This document shows, piece by piece, positions 43,796-53,111 of a stretch of DNA of 64,000 nt. Every line of letters begins with the position of its first letter. Position 1 is the stretch's first letter. The DNA is from Erwinia pyri. Its GTDB lineage: Bacteria > Pseudomonadota > Gammaproteobacteria > Enterobacterales > Enterobacteriaceae. The DNA lies in assembly GCF_030758455.1 (NCBI RefSeq), contig NZ_CP132353.1, forward strand, positions 434,001 through 498,000. Direction: 5' to 3'. A model generated the notes under the pieces. The model made no database searches. It worked only from the letters and a program-made list of their open reading frames with translations, and was not told where the DNA came from. Made by a program: the position numbers and the translations under genes.

Positions 43796-44108
43796 GAAAA
43801 AAAAGTGACCATAGTGTGTCCGCAAGGCGGCGTATATTACGCATTTTTTAGCGAAGATGAAAGGCCAAACTTTGAACAATCAGGAAGAAAAAGAGTGAGA
43901 AGCGTATCGCCACAGAAGAAAGGGAGTGAATAGTCATAGTTATCATTCATTTAGCGTAAAACGATAAATTCGTATGCAAGTTTTTCTTTTTTTTGTGACT
44001 CACTTAACAACATAAATACCATAACTTAACCCCTTAAACGGAACAACTTATCGTCACTGCGTCAGCAAAAGAGTGGGCAACGCAGAAAGTTCTGCCCTGC
44101 CCGCTCTT
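43796..44108 (-). other. Intergenic region upstream of dusB-fis
   Basis: The 313 base gap has no gene. Reading on the minus strand from 44108 it holds the cah terminator (44066-44109), then A/T-rich DNA near 43940-44035 where Fis and IHF autoregulatory sites would be expected, then the dusB-fis promoter (43834-43862). Individual protein sites could not be fixed by eye. Confidence 0.5.
43834..43862 (-). promoter_or_regulatory. dusB-fis promoter
   Basis: On the minus strand TTTCAT (43857-43862) and TAATAT (43834-43839) are 17 bp apart and are followed by the G+C-rich ACGCCGCC. This is the layout of the stringently controlled E. coli fis promoter. Confidence 0.8.
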
Positions 44109-44109
44109 T
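44066..44109 (-). terminator. Carbonic anhydrase gene terminator
   Basis: AAAGAGTGGGCA (44068-44079) pairs with TGCCCGCTCTTT (44098-44109) with one wobble or mismatch, overlapping the cah stop codon. On the minus strand it ends in four Ts. Confidence 0.7.
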
Positions 44110-44846
44110 TATTCGACAACGACGCGCCCATGTAAAGGTTGCAGCGGACGATTGTTACTTTGTTTTAACTGCTGCTGGAACTGTTTCAACTGATCCTCAG
44201 AAAGAGTGACCGTTTGTTTCATTACCAGCCAGCGAACACCCTCCGTGCAAGGGGGCGTAGTCAACGAGCCGCTGAAGCGGTAGTAATGTTTGTCTGAAGG
44301 GAACAGGGCGGCAAGGTCTACGGATCGCTTCAGCACTTCTGTCTCATTAATTTTTGGCGGAATTGCCGCCAGAAGCGGATCGAGCGCGGGATTTTTGTCG
44401 CCAGGCTCAAACATAACGGCAATAACAGCCAGCTCACCTTGCTCGTTAGCATGGACAAAATGTGCCTCTAAAGGAAAACCTTTTCCATTAATGTGGTTTT
44501 CACCTGGCGTATGGAAATGGAACTGCATCAACTTAAAGTCTTGCTGGTCCAGTACAAACTCATCGCTGTCTTTCACGGTAATTTGGATGGTATGGCCATT
44601 ATTTACAATGGACTCGGTATCGGTATGAAAGTTGATTTCCAGCGGAGGGAGTTTGGCATTGACGAGATTTTTAATATCGATCGGGGACTGAAACTGGCCA
44701 TTTTTGCAGGTCTGAAATTGTTCACTCAGCTCACCCCAATGGTCTGGTGAGCCTTGACCTTCATAAGCCCAGTGTGGAGTGGGAGTAGCCATGGCAGGGA
44801 GAGTGGCGGTAAGGGCAAGTAATATTACCAGGGATTTGCGTTGCAT
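44109..44846 (-). CDS. cah: Periplasmic alpha-carbonic anhydrase
   Basis: The 245-residue precursor has a signal peptide cut near PAMA (residue 20) and an alpha-carbonic anhydrase domain. Zinc ligands are His110 and His112 (FHFH) and His129 (EAHFVH); SLTTPPCTEGVRW carries the substrate-site Thr-Thr. It hydrates CO2 in the periplasm. The gene stands between prmA and dusB, which are adjacent in E. coli. A terminator-like hairpin lies only about 20 bases upstream of its start. Confidence 0.94.
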   Translation of the reverse strand: MQRKSLVILLALTATLPAMATPTPHWAYEGQGSPDHWGELSEQFQTCKNGQFQSPIDIKNLVNAKLPPLEINFHTDTESIVNNGHTIQITVKDSDEFVLDQQDFKLMQFHFHTPGENHINGKGFPLEAHFVHANEQGELAVIAVMFEPGDKNPALDPLLAAIPPKINETEVLKRSVDLAALFPSDKHYYRFSGSLTTPPCTEGVRWLVMKQTVTLSEDQLKQFQQQLKQSNNRPLQPLHGRVVVE

Positions 44847-44863
44847 CTGTACAGTCTTCCATG

Positions 44864-44888
44864 AAAAGGCCAGCCCTGTGAGGCCGGC
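44864..44888 (-). terminator. Hairpin between prmA and cah
   Basis: On the minus strand GCCGGCC (44882-44888) pairs with GGCTGGC (44869-44875), with one G-U, and CTTTT follows. It would end the panF-prmA message but lies 19-22 bases before the cah ATG, so it could also act as an attenuator in the cah leader. Confidence 0.6.
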
Positions 44889-44979
44889 ACGGATATAACT
44901 AGCTGAGCAGCAAAACTATGCCGAATTGAATGAATACCACTTTTTTCCGCGGCAATAAAGCAAAAAACAGGACCAGCTG

Positions 44980-45861
44980 TTAAGCCCGGATGCCGGTAAT
45001 GCGGCACCACTCCTCTTTTTCAGCCACGGCGTCTAACGTAAAGAGATCCTGATAGGCTTCACAAACGCTTTCAGCCTGACTGGCCAGCACACCGGAAAGC
45101 CCTAAATGTCCTCCTTGCACAGGCAGCACGCTGATCAGCGGAGCCAGTTCACGCAGTGGGCCTGCCAGAATGTTTGCTACCACCACGTCGGCACTGAGAT
45201 TTTCAGGCTGCTCATGGGGCAGATAGAGAGAAAGGCGGTCAGAGACGCCGTTGCGTTGGGCATTATCCCTGCTGGCCTGGATCGCCTGCGGATCGATATC
45301 GATCCCGATAGCGCTGGCGGCACCCAGCTTGAGGGCGGCAATGGCAAGAATGCCTGAGCCGCAACCAAAGTCGATCACGGTTTTCCCGGCCAGATCCAGG
45401 CCATCAAGCCAGGTAAGGCAGAGTGAAGTCGTGGGATGCGTGCCGGTACCGAAAGCCAGGCCCGGATCCAGCATCACGTTTACCGCATCCGGGTCCGGTA
45501 CATCGCGCCAGCTTGGACAGATCCATAAACGCTGCCCGAAACGCATTGGGTGGAAGTTATCCATCCACTCACGCTCCCAGTCCTTATCTTCTATCTGCTC
45601 AATTTTGTGCGCGAAGCCGCTGCCCAGCAGCGGGCAAGCCTCCAGGCCAGCGATGACCAGATCCATATCCGTTTCGGCATCAAACAGGCCTATCGCGTCA
45701 GTATCGCCCCACAGCAGCGTTTCACCAGGGAGTGGCTCGAACACCGGATTATCGTGCGTGTCCTGAAACGTGACCGAGACAGCCCCGTTCTCGATTAGCG
45801 CATCGCCCAGCTCTTCAGCCTGGGCGCCGGTGGTGTTAATTTTCATTTGTATCCAGGGCAT
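44980..45861 (-). CDS. prmA: Ribosomal protein L11 methyltransferase
   Basis: From the ATG at 45861 the enzyme is 293 residues, as in E. coli. It has an N-terminal L11-binding domain and a C-terminal SAM-binding Rossmann fold with [18 protein letters not shown] near residue 163 and NILAGPL near 229. It trimethylates L11. It lies 11 bases after panF. The upstream-extended frame overlaps panF and lacks support. Confidence 0.96.
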   Translation of the reverse strand: MPWIQMKINTTGAQAEELGDALIENGAVSVTFQDTHDNPVFEPLPGETLLWGDTDAIGLFDAETDMDLVIAGLEACPLLGSGFAHKIEQIEDKDWEREWMDNFHPMRFGQRLWICPSWRDVPDPDAVNVMLDPGLAFGTGTHPTTSLCLTWLDGLDLAGKTVIDFGCGSGILAIAALKLGAASAIGIDIDPQAIQASRDNAQRNGVSDRLSLYLPHEQPENLSADVVVANILAGPLRELAPLISVLPVQGGHLGLSGVLASQAESVCEAYQDLFTLDAVAEKEEWCRITGIRA

Positions 45862-45872
45862 GGCAATTCTCT

Positions 45873-47327
45873 TTATCTGACAAAGGTGGAAGTCTGCGCT
45901 GAGGGAAGAGTCGCAGGACCAAAACGGTTTCCGATGATGAAGGCGATCAGGCTGATGACCAACGACGGAACGATAGGGTGGAAGCCCCAAAGCTGCAGCG
46001 AAAAGCTGGCCAGCAGGGTATAGCAGCCGGCACCAAAGAGCATGCTGCTTAGCGCACCGGCGGCATTAGCTTTTTCCCAGTATAACCCCAGCACCAGCGG
46101 CCAGAGGAACACCGCTTCAAGGCCGCCGAAGGCCAGCAGGTTGAGCCAGATAAGCATCTGCGGCGGATTCCAGGCGGCCAGCAGCAGCAGCAGGCCCAGC
46201 ACAAGGGTGACAATGCCGGAGAGGCGTTTCAGCAAAGGTTCGTTATCCATCTGCTGCGGTCGCACCCGCAAATAGAGATCCTTGACGATCGTAGCGGAGG
46301 ATTGCAGCAGCTGAGCATTGATGGTCGACATAATGGCGGCCATCGGCGCGGCAAGAAAGATCCCGGCAGCGACCGGCGGCAGCACGCGGATCATCAGCGT
46401 GGGGATTACCTGGTCAGGGATCGCCAGATCGGGCATCACGGCACGGCCAAGCGCGCCAGCGAGATGCATACCAAACATCAACAGCGTGACCACAATCGTA
46501 CCAATGATAATTCCGCGATGGACCGCTTTGCTGTCTTTATAGGAGATGCAGCGCACGGCGGTGTGCGGCAAGCCAATCACGCCGAAACAGACCAGCACAG
46601 AAAACGAGGCCAGGAAAGTGGGGCTGAGGATGTTATCAACGCCGCTGGAAGAGACCAGCTGGGGATCGATCTGCTGAAGTTTTTCTACCGCGCTCTGCAT
46701 GCCACCGGCCGCATGAATAACGGCAAACAGCAGCAAAAAGGTGCCTGCCAGCATCACCATCCCCTGCATGGCATCATTCAGGACGCTGGCTCTGAAGCCG
46801 CCAAATGCGGTATAGAGCGCAATACTGCCGCCAAAAATAAGCAGCCCCTGCTCGTAGGGGATCCCTGCGGCAGTTTCTAACAACCGCGCGCCACCGATAA
46901 ACTGCACGGTCATCGCGCCGATAAATGCAATCAGCAGGCTGAGACTGGCAATCCAGACCAGCAGCGGACTGTGATAACGCGCATAAAGCATGTCGTTAAG
47001 CGTAACGGCGTTATAGCGTCTTGCCAGGATGGCGAATTTCTTCCCCAGAATGCCTAACGAGAGCCAGACCGCAGGGACCTGCACCATCGACAGCAGCACC
47101 CAGCCAAGACCATATTTGTAAGCCGCTCCCGGGCCGCCGATAAAGGAACTGGCGCTGATATAGGTGGTGGTCAGCGTCATCGCCAGCACGAAGCCGCCCA
47201 TCGACCGGCTACCCAGGAAGTATTCATTCAGAAAGTTGCCTGTGCGGCGTTTGCGCATGGCATAAACAGAGAGGCCGGCAACCAGCAGCAGATAAGCAAT
47301 CAGAGGCAGGATGATTTCAAGTTTCAC
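45873..47327 (-). CDS. panF: Sodium/pantothenate symporter
   Basis: This 484-residue inner-membrane protein of the SSS family has about 12-13 membrane segments and imports pantothenate, the coenzyme A precursor. The conserved [19 protein letters not shown] and GLGWVLL regions are evident. It starts at a GTG (47325-47327) overlapping the yhdT stop (GTGA), so the genes are coupled. Confidence 0.95.
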   Translation of the reverse strand: MKLEIILPLIAYLLLVAGLSVYAMRKRRTGNFLNEYFLGSRSMGGFVLAMTLTTTYISASSFIGGPGAAYKYGLGWVLLSMVQVPAVWLSLGILGKKFAILARRYNAVTLNDMLYARYHSPLLVWIASLSLLIAFIGAMTVQFIGGARLLETAAGIPYEQGLLIFGGSIALYTAFGGFRASVLNDAMQGMVMLAGTFLLLFAVIHAAGGMQSAVEKLQQIDPQLVSSSGVDNILSPTFLASFSVLVCFGVIGLPHTAVRCISYKDSKAVHRGIIIGTIVVTLLMFGMHLAGALGRAVMPDLAIPDQVIPTLMIRVLPPVAAGIFLAAPMAAIMSTINAQLLQSSATIVKDLYLRVRPQQMDNEPLLKRLSGIVTLVLGLLLLLAAWNPPQMLIWLNLLAFGGLEAVFLWPLVLGLYWEKANAAGALSSMLFGAGCYTLLASFSLQLWGFHPIVPSLVISLIAFIIGNRFGPATLPSAQTSTFVR

Positions 47328-47560
47328 TTTTCATCTTCCAGAGGAATGTCACGAAATACCAGCCTGATCATCAGCCAGCAGAGCAGAATAAACAGCATGG
47401 GAACCAGCAGGCAGGCCATTTCAAACCAGTGCGGTAAGCCGGTAATCCCGGGAAGATCGTCCGGTAGCCAGCCCGTCACGGCCCAGGCCGCAAGATAAGC
47501 CACGGCGAGCCAGAATGACCAGCGAGCCTCACGATGAGCCTGAACGAAACGCTTGTCCAT
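47324..47560 (-). CDS. yhdT: Small membrane protein YhdT (DUF997)
   Basis: This 78-residue protein has two membrane segments (about 12-32 and 45-68) and matches E. coli YhdT. Function is not established; its constant coupling to panF suggests a role with pantothenate uptake, but this is inference. The N-terminal MDKRFVQAHREARW is conserved. Confidence 0.9.
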   Translation of the reverse strand: MDKRFVQAHREARWSFWLAVAYLAAWAVTGWLPDDLPGITGLPHWFEMACLLVPMLFILLCWLMIRLVFRDIPLEDEK

Positions 47561-47584
47561 GTTTCACCTCACCTTAAAAACGCA

Positions 47585-47612
47585 AAGAAAAAGGCCGGTC
47601 AGACCGGCCTTT
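47585..47612 (-). terminator. aroQ-accBC terminator
   Basis: AAAGGCCGGTC (47590-47600) pairs with GACCGGCCTTT (47602-47612). On the minus strand it runs into five Ts, 20 bases after the accC stop. Confidence 0.9.
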
Positions 47613-47631
47613 ATTCAGAACATCAGGCTAA

Positions 47632-48981
47632 TCAGGTTTCCTGAAGGCCGAGTTTTTTCTCCAGATAGTGGATGTTGGTGCCACCCTGCTGGAAGTTCTC
47701 GTCATTCATGATTTTCATCTGCAGCTCAACGTTCACTTTGATGCCGTCAATGATCAGCTCAGCCAGCGCATTTTTCATGCGGGCGATAGCCACATCACGG
47801 TTTTCACCGTAAGTGATCAGTTTACCAATCATGGAATCATAGTATGGCGGCACGGTATAACCGGCATAAATATGAGATTCCCAACGCACGCCAAAACCAC
47901 CTGGCGCATGGAAGCGCGTGATTTTGCCCGGGCTTGGCAGGAAGGTGTTTGGATCCTCGGCATTGATACGGCATTCCACCGCATGGCCGCGGATCACCAC
48001 ATCTTCCTGCTTGATTGAGAGAGGCTGACCGGCAGCAATACGCAGCTGCTCTTTGATCAGGTCAACGCCGGTGATCATCTCGGTAACCGGATGCTCAACC
48101 TGAATACGGGTGTTCATCTCAATGAAGTAGAACTCGCCGTTTTCGTACAGGAACTCAAAGGTACCTGCACCGCGGTAGCCGATCTCGATACAGGCTTTAG
48201 AGCAGCGTTCGCCAATGAAGCGGCGCATCTCTTCAGTGATGCCTGGCGCAGGCGCTTCTTCCACCACTTTCTGGTGGCGGCGCTGCATAGAGCAGTCACG
48301 TTCAGCCAGATAGATAGCGTTGCCCTGACCGTCAGCCAGTACCTGAATCTCAATGTGGCGCGGGTTCTCCAGGTACTTCTCCATATAGACCATGTCGTTG
48401 TTGAAAGCCGCTTTGGCTTCCGCTTTCGTCATGTTGATGGATTGTTCCAGGTCTTTGTCGCTGCGCACGACGCGCATACCACGACCGCCGCCACCGCCGG
48501 ACGCTTTAATGATCACCGGATAACCGATGCGCTTAGCAAAGGCACGGTTCTTCTCCATGTCATCCGTCAGCGAACCATCAGAGCCGGGTACGGTTGGTAC
48601 GCCCGCTTTTTTCATAGCGTTGATGGCAGAAACTTTGTCTCCCATCAGGCGAATGGTTTCCGCTTTAGGGCCGATGAAAATGAAACCAGAACGCTCAACC
48701 TGCTCGGCAAAGTCCGCATTTTCGGACAGGAAGCCATAGCCGGGATGGATAGCCACCGCACCAGTGATCTCGGCAGCGGAGATCAGGGCAGGGATGTTCA
48801 GATAGCTTTTCACTGACTGGGCAGGACCAATACAAACGGTTTCATCTGCCAGCAGCACATGTTTCAGGTCGCGGTCCGCGCTTGAATGCACGGCAACAGT
48901 TTTAATGCCCAGCTCTTTACAGGCACGTAAAATGCGCAGCGCGATTTCACCGCGGTTAGCTATTACAATTTTATCCAGCAT
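47632..48981 (-). CDS. accC: Acetyl-CoA carboxylase, biotin carboxylase subunit
   Basis: The 449-residue ATP-grasp enzyme carboxylates biotin on AccB, the first step of fatty-acid synthesis. [14 protein letters not shown] (near 80), the glycine-rich ATP lid [12 protein letters not shown] (near 159), catalytic [16 protein letters not shown] (near 232) and [14 protein letters not shown] (near 288) are intact. It follows accB by 11 bases. Confidence 0.98.
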   Translation of the reverse strand: MLDKIVIANRGEIALRILRACKELGIKTVAVHSSADRDLKHVLLADETVCIGPAQSVKSYLNIPALISAAEITGAVAIHPGYGFLSENADFAEQVERSGFIFIGPKAETIRLMGDKVSAINAMKKAGVPTVPGSDGSLTDDMEKNRAFAKRIGYPVIIKASGGGGGRGMRVVRSDKDLEQSINMTKAEAKAAFNNDMVYMEKYLENPRHIEIQVLADGQGNAIYLAERDCSMQRRHQKVVEEAPAPGITEEMRRFIGERCSKACIEIGYRGAGTFEFLYENGEFYFIEMNTRIQVEHPVTEMITGVDLIKEQLRIAAGQPLSIKQEDVVIRGHAVECRINAEDPNTFLPSPGKITRFHAPGGFGVRWESHIYAGYTVPPYYDSMIGKLITYGENRDVAIARMKNALAELIIDGIKVNVELQMKIMNDENFQQGGTNIHYLEKKLGLQET

Positions 48982-48992
48982 GGTTCGCCTCG

Positions 48993-49463
48993 TTATTCGA
49001 TGACTACCAGCGGCTCGTCAAATTCAACGGGTTGGCCGCTTTCAACCAGGATCGCTTTTACAACGCCGGATTTATCGGCTTCGATCTGGTTCATCATTTT
49101 CATCGCTTCAACGATGCACAGAGTGTCACCAGCGTTGACTTTCTGACCCACTTCCACAAACGCTTTAGCGTCCGGGCTTGGGGTGCGGTAGAAAGTGCCA
49201 ACCATTGGGGAACGTACGATGTGGCCACTGATCTCTGCGGCTGCCGGCGCTTCCATAACAGGTGCGGTTGCCGTTGCAACGGCGTTAGCCAGCGCAGGCT
49301 GCTGCTGCATCATTGGCGCAGCATAGTGCTGCATCATTGGGTAGCCAGAATTTGCCGGTGAACGACTGATACGAACAGACTCTTCGCCTTCAGAAATTTC
49401 CAGTTCAGAGATGCCTGATTCTTCAACCAGTTCAATCAGTTTTTTTATCTTACGAATATCCAT
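48993..49463 (-). CDS. accB: Biotin carboxyl carrier protein
   Basis: The 156-residue protein has an N-terminal dimerisation region, a flexible linker rich in Ala, Pro, Met and Gln (about 40-75) and a biotinyl domain with EAMKMMN, the biotin attachment Lys being residue 122, as in E. coli. It carries CO2 between AccC and the AccAD carboxyltransferase. Confidence 0.98.
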   Translation of the reverse strand: MDIRKIKKLIELVEESGISELEISEGEESVRISRSPANSGYPMMQHYAAPMMQQQPALANAVATATAPVMEAPAAAEISGHIVRSPMVGTFYRTPSPDAKAFVEVGQKVNAGDTLCIVEAMKMMNQIEADKSGVVKAILVESGQPVEFDEPLVVIE

Positions 49464-49484
49464 GAGTGTGGTTCCGTACTCTGT

Positions 49485-49937
49485 TTAATTAGATTGTGAC
49501 AGACGTTTTACCGCCGTCTGTAAAGCCCAGGAATAACCGTCGACACCAAGTCCACAAATTACGCCGGCAGCAATATCAGAAAGATAAGAATGATGGCGAA
49601 ACGGCTCGCGAGCATGCACATTCGACAGGTGAACTTCAATGAATGGAATGCTAACGGCCAGCAGAGCATCCCGCAGCGCTACGCTGGTATGGGTAAATGC
49701 CGCCGGGTTAATGACGATATAATCGACATTGCCTTTTGCCTCATGAATGCGGTCAATTAACGCATATTCCGCATTGGACTGGAGATGACTCAGCTTCACG
49801 TTGAGCGCGTCAGCCTGCGATGAAATATCACTGACGATCTCTGCCAGGGTCGTTTTCCCGTACTTTTCTGGCTCACGCGTGCCGAGAAGGTTAAGGTTGG
49901 GACCGTTTAAGAGCAGTATGTGAAACTTATCAGCCAT
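49485..49937 (-). CDS. aroQ: 3-dehydroquinate dehydratase, type II
   Basis: From the ATG at 49937 the product is 150 residues, the normal length. [16 protein letters not shown] (about 11-26) has the catalytic Tyr and Arg of the flexible lid; [16 protein letters not shown] and [18 protein letters not shown] carry the active-site Asn and His residues. It is a dodecameric enzyme unrelated to E. coli AroD and makes dehydroshikimate for AroE (29455). It is 21 bases ahead of accB and likely shares its promoter. Confidence 0.96.
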   Translation of the reverse strand: MADKFHILLLNGPNLNLLGTREPEKYGKTTLAEIVSDISSQADALNVKLSHLQSNAEYALIDRIHEAKGNVDYIVINPAAFTHTSVALRDALLAVSIPFIEVHLSNVHAREPFRHHSYLSDIAAGVICGLGVDGYSWALQTAVKRLSQSN

Positions 49938-50176
49938 TATGCTGCTATCTCCTGCGATAATTGAGGCATCGCACAAAATACATGGGGAAACGTCGTTTGT
50001 CACCTTTCATGGTGAAAATCGCGCCGCATGCGGGTGTAAAGTCGGGCATTATAACGATTTCGTGGCAATTCGCAGCTAAATACTGGTCGTATCAGCGAAG
50101 ATTATCAACCGCCCGCCGCACAGGAGAGCTGGTTGACTGCAGGATTTGCGGAGCGGCACACACTCTTGCAGGAACT

Positions 50177-50779
50177 TTAGCGCAGCCACTGGCGAAATTT
50201 TTTATAACGCCATACCAGCAGGATCGCCGCAATAAGCGCATAAATCCACGGTTGAGGAGAGAAAGTCTTCACCGACCAAAGATAGTGAATGGGGGCAAGG
50301 ATCAGCACCAGATAGACGCCGTTATGCAGAGTCTGCCAGCGTTTACCTAATTTACGTTGTGCTTTCTGGAAGGAGGTGAGCGCCAGAGCAAGCAGTATCA
50401 GCCAGCTGATAATGCCCAGTGTCAGATAAGGCCGCGAGATCAGTTCCGAGCCTAACAGCCCTAAATTACTGATCCCTAACTCCAGCACCGAATAGCTCAC
50501 CAGATGCAGCGTTGCCCAGGCAAAGCACCACAATCCCAGCAGCCGACGCACACGGATCAGCAAAGGCTGCTTTCCATAGCGGGCCAGCGGCGCGATCAAC
50601 AAGCTGCCGAGCAGAAATTTCAGCGCCATACGTCCGGTAAAATGTTGAATATCTTTCGCCGGATCGGCACTGAACCACCCCTGATCGATCGATAAGAGCA
50701 ACCACAGCAGCGGTAAAAAGCCGGCAAGATGCAGCACCACCTTCAGGCCGGTGATCTGCTTAGCTGTCAGACGAACCAC
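50177..50779 (-). CDS. msrQ: MsrPQ system haem-binding membrane subunit
   Basis: The 200-residue protein has about six membrane segments of the ferric-reductase-like type, with haem-ligand histidines in segments such as HLAG (near 17), WATLHLVSY (near 90) and LHNGVYL (near 151). It passes quinol electrons to MsrP. It starts at GTG (50777-50779), overlapping the msrP stop (TAGTG). Confidence 0.93.
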   Translation of the reverse strand: MVRLTAKQITGLKVVLHLAGFLPLLWLLLSIDQGWFSADPAKDIQHFTGRMALKFLLGSLLIAPLARYGKQPLLIRVRRLLGLWCFAWATLHLVSYSVLELGISNLGLLGSELISRPYLTLGIISWLILLALALTSFQKAQRKLGKRWQTLHNGVYLVLILAPIHYLWSVKTFSPQPWIYALIAAILLVWRYKKFRQWLR

Positions 50780-51783
50780 TAGAAATTCTCCCGCAGATCC
50801 AGTCCACGGTATAACGAGGCTACCTGCTCGCCATAACCGTTAAACAGTAAGGTTTGCTGGCGCTGCACATCCAGAATGCCACCAGAACCGATAAAGCGCT
50901 CGGTGGCCTGCGACCAGCGAGGGTGATCCACGTGCGGGTTAACGTTGCCGTAAAATCCATATTCATTTGAAGCGAGCTGATTCCATGTTGTCGGCGGCAT
51001 ATCCCTGACCAGAGTAATCTTCACAATGGATTTGATGCCTTTGAAGCCATATTTCCACGGCACAGTCAGACGAATCGGTGCGCCGTTTTGCGGCGGTAAC
51101 TCTTTACCATACACGCCCGTGGAAAGCAGGGTTAGCGGGTGCATAGCCTCATCCAGCCGCAGTCCTTCCACATAGGGATAATCGATCCCGCCGCCGATAA
51201 ACCGATCCTTCTGGCCTGGCATCTGATCGGGCGCATAAACGGTCTGGAAAGCGACATAGCGGGCATTGCTGTTGGGTTCGGCTGCTTTCAGCAGTTTTCC
51301 CAGCTCGAAGCCAACCCAAGGGATCACCATTGACCAGGCTTCCACGCAGCGCATGCGATAGATCCGCTGCTCAAGAGGGAAGCGCTTATAAATATCATCC
51401 ATCGACAGGGTCATGGGTTTGGCCACTTCGCCACCAATTTCGATCTTCCAGTCACTGGTTTTTAACGTCCCGGCATTAGCTGCCGGATCGGCTTTATCCA
51501 GGCCAAATTCATAGAAATTATTGTAACCAGAGACTTTATCTGCCGGCGTCAGCGCCAGGTCCGCCTGGTACTGTGCAGGTTTGGTAAAATCAAGAGGTTT
51601 GCCGGCTGGGGCGGCGGGACGATCGTTACCTTTAAACCAGGAGAGAACGTCGGCACGGGCAGCCGCAGGCAGGGATAATGCTGCGGCACCGATGCCTAAG
51701 GTTTTCAACAGTTCACGTCGGCGCGTGTTAAAAATGCCTTCTGGCGTAACATCGCTTTCAGTCAGTTTATCAACGGGTTTCAT
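50779..51783 (-). CDS. msrP: Periplasmic methionine sulfoxide reductase, molybdoenzyme subunit
   Basis: This 334-residue sulfite-oxidase-family protein repairs oxidised methionine in periplasmic proteins. It has a Tat signal (TRRRELLK near residues 20-28, cut near ARA), and the molybdopterin Cys lies in [15 protein letters not shown]. Translation is coupled to msrQ. In E. coli msrPQ lie in a different region beside a hypochlorous-acid-responsive two-component system; no such regulator is seen here. Confidence 0.95.
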   Translation of the reverse strand: MKPVDKLTESDVTPEGIFNTRRRELLKTLGIGAAALSLPAAARADVLSWFKGNDRPAAPAGKPLDFTKPAQYQADLALTPADKVSGYNNFYEFGLDKADPAANAGTLKTSDWKIEIGGEVAKPMTLSMDDIYKRFPLEQRIYRMRCVEAWSMVIPWVGFELGKLLKAAEPNSNARYVAFQTVYAPDQMPGQKDRFIGGGIDYPYVEGLRLDEAMHPLTLLSTGVYGKELPPQNGAPIRLTVPWKYGFKGIKSIVKITLVRDMPPTTWNQLASNEYGFYGNVNPHVDHPRWSQATERFIGSGGILDVQRQQTLLFNGYGEQVASLYRGLDLRENF

Positions 51784-51884
51784 CGGGCGGCCTCCAAAGG
51801 CACGGTCTTATCTTACCTTGAGCATGACGAAAGAGCGGGATTTGCGCGAATTAAGAACGAAAAATGTGAAATTTCCTGGAAGGC

Positions 51885-51914
51885 CCTCCTTCCTCTTTTA
51901 TCTGCGGAAGGAGG
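51885..51914. other. Hairpin between msrP and acuI
   Basis: CCTCCTTCC (51885-51893) pairs perfectly with GGAAGGAGG (51906-51914), 8 bases after the acuI stop on the minus strand. No T run follows there, so it may be a weak or Rho-assisted terminator. Confidence 0.45.
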
Positions 51915-51922
51915 AGAGGGGA

Positions 51923-52900
51923 CTAACGGATTTTCACCAGCGTGCGGCCGGTGATCTCATTGTTCAACAGTTTAGCGGCGCTTTCCGGCACTTCAGCAAG
52001 CGAAATTTCCCGCGAGGCCTGCTGATAGAAAGTGTCCGGCAACGTTTTCACCAGACGTTTCCAGGCTTCACTTCTGCGGGCGGCAGGCGTGCTGACCGAA
52101 TCAACCCCCTGAAGACGAACGTTACGCAGAATAAAAGGCATTACGGTAGTGGGTAAAGCAAAGCCGCCAGCCAACCCACAAGCCGCTACCACACCGGAAT
52201 AGTGCATTTGTGACAGCACGGTTGCCAGTATGCCGCCGCCAGCCGTATCTATCGCACCTGCCCAGCGTTGCTTTTCCAGCGGGCGGGCTTCCCCACTGAA
52301 GGCGCTACGCGGAAGAATTTCAGCGGCTCCCAGCGCTTTCAGATACTCATGCGTAGTGTCGCGCCCGCTCACCGCGACCACGCGATAGCCCAGCGCGCTT
52401 AACAAGGCGACGGCGGTACTGCCAACGCCTCCGCTGGCGCCCGTGACTAACACTTCACCCTTTTCAGGAGTGATGCCACCCTCTTCGAGCGCCATTACGC
52501 AAAGCATAGCGGTGAAGCCCGCAGTGCCGACAATCATCGCTTTGCGTCCGTCTAACCCTTCCGGCACTGGAACCAGCCAGTCAGCTTTAACCCGCGCCTG
52601 CTCTGCAAGACCGCCCCAGTGAGTTTCGCCAACGCCCCAGCCCGTCAGCAAAACGGCCTGACCTGCATGAAAACGCGGATCTTCGCTGTGGTGCACCTTT
52701 CCGGCAAAATCGATGCCGGGCACCATCGGAAACTCGCGGATAATTTTTCCTTTCCCGGTAATAGCCAGCGCATCTTTATAATTCAGGCTTGACCAGTCGA
52801 TATCCACGGTAACTTCGCCAGCGGGCAGCGCATCCGTGTCCAGCGTTTTAATGGCGGCGAGAGTCTTGCCTTCCGATTGGTTAAGGATCAATGCTTGCAT
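51923..52900 (-). CDS. acuI: Acrylyl-CoA reductase AcuI-like (YhdH) zinc-free MDR oxidoreductase
   Basis: The 325-residue protein belongs to the medium-chain reductase family. The NADP-binding VTGASGGVGSTAV lies near residue 152 and PGIDFAGKV near 62. E. coli AcuI/YhdH reduces toxic acrylyl-CoA to propionyl-CoA. Sequence and its place next to csrD match E. coli. The alternative is a general quinone oxidoreductase. Confidence 0.92.
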   Translation of the reverse strand: MQALILNQSEGKTLAAIKTLDTDALPAGEVTVDIDWSSLNYKDALAITGKGKIIREFPMVPGIDFAGKVHHSEDPRFHAGQAVLLTGWGVGETHWGGLAEQARVKADWLVPVPEGLDGRKAMIVGTAGFTAMLCVMALEEGGITPEKGEVLVTGASGGVGSTAVALLSALGYRVVAVSGRDTTHEYLKALGAAEILPRSAFSGEARPLEKQRWAGAIDTAGGGILATVLSQMHYSGVVAACGLAGGFALPTTVMPFILRNVRLQGVDSVSTPAARRSEAWKRLVKTLPDTFYQQASREISLAEVPESAAKLLNNEITGRTLVKIR

Positions 52901-53111
52901 GAGAATCTCCTGAAAATGGAACCAGAAAATAGTATTGAAGTCTTACATCACTATACTCCCGATAAGGGCGAGTAAACTGATTACCAGCAAGTAAACACCT
53001 TACAGCACGTGGTAATTCTCGGGCAGCCTGCAGAGCGGGATGGAGATAACGTTAATACTGCTGAATGAAAACGCGAACGCCGTTCTTCAGAAGCAGTCAA
53101 TGGGCACAGGG

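Noticed and set aside
53040..53111. Earlier in-frame ATGs for csrD at 53040 and 53100
   Set aside because: The start at 53112 matches the E. coli N-terminus and puts the first membrane segment in place; the extra 24 residues have no counterpart.
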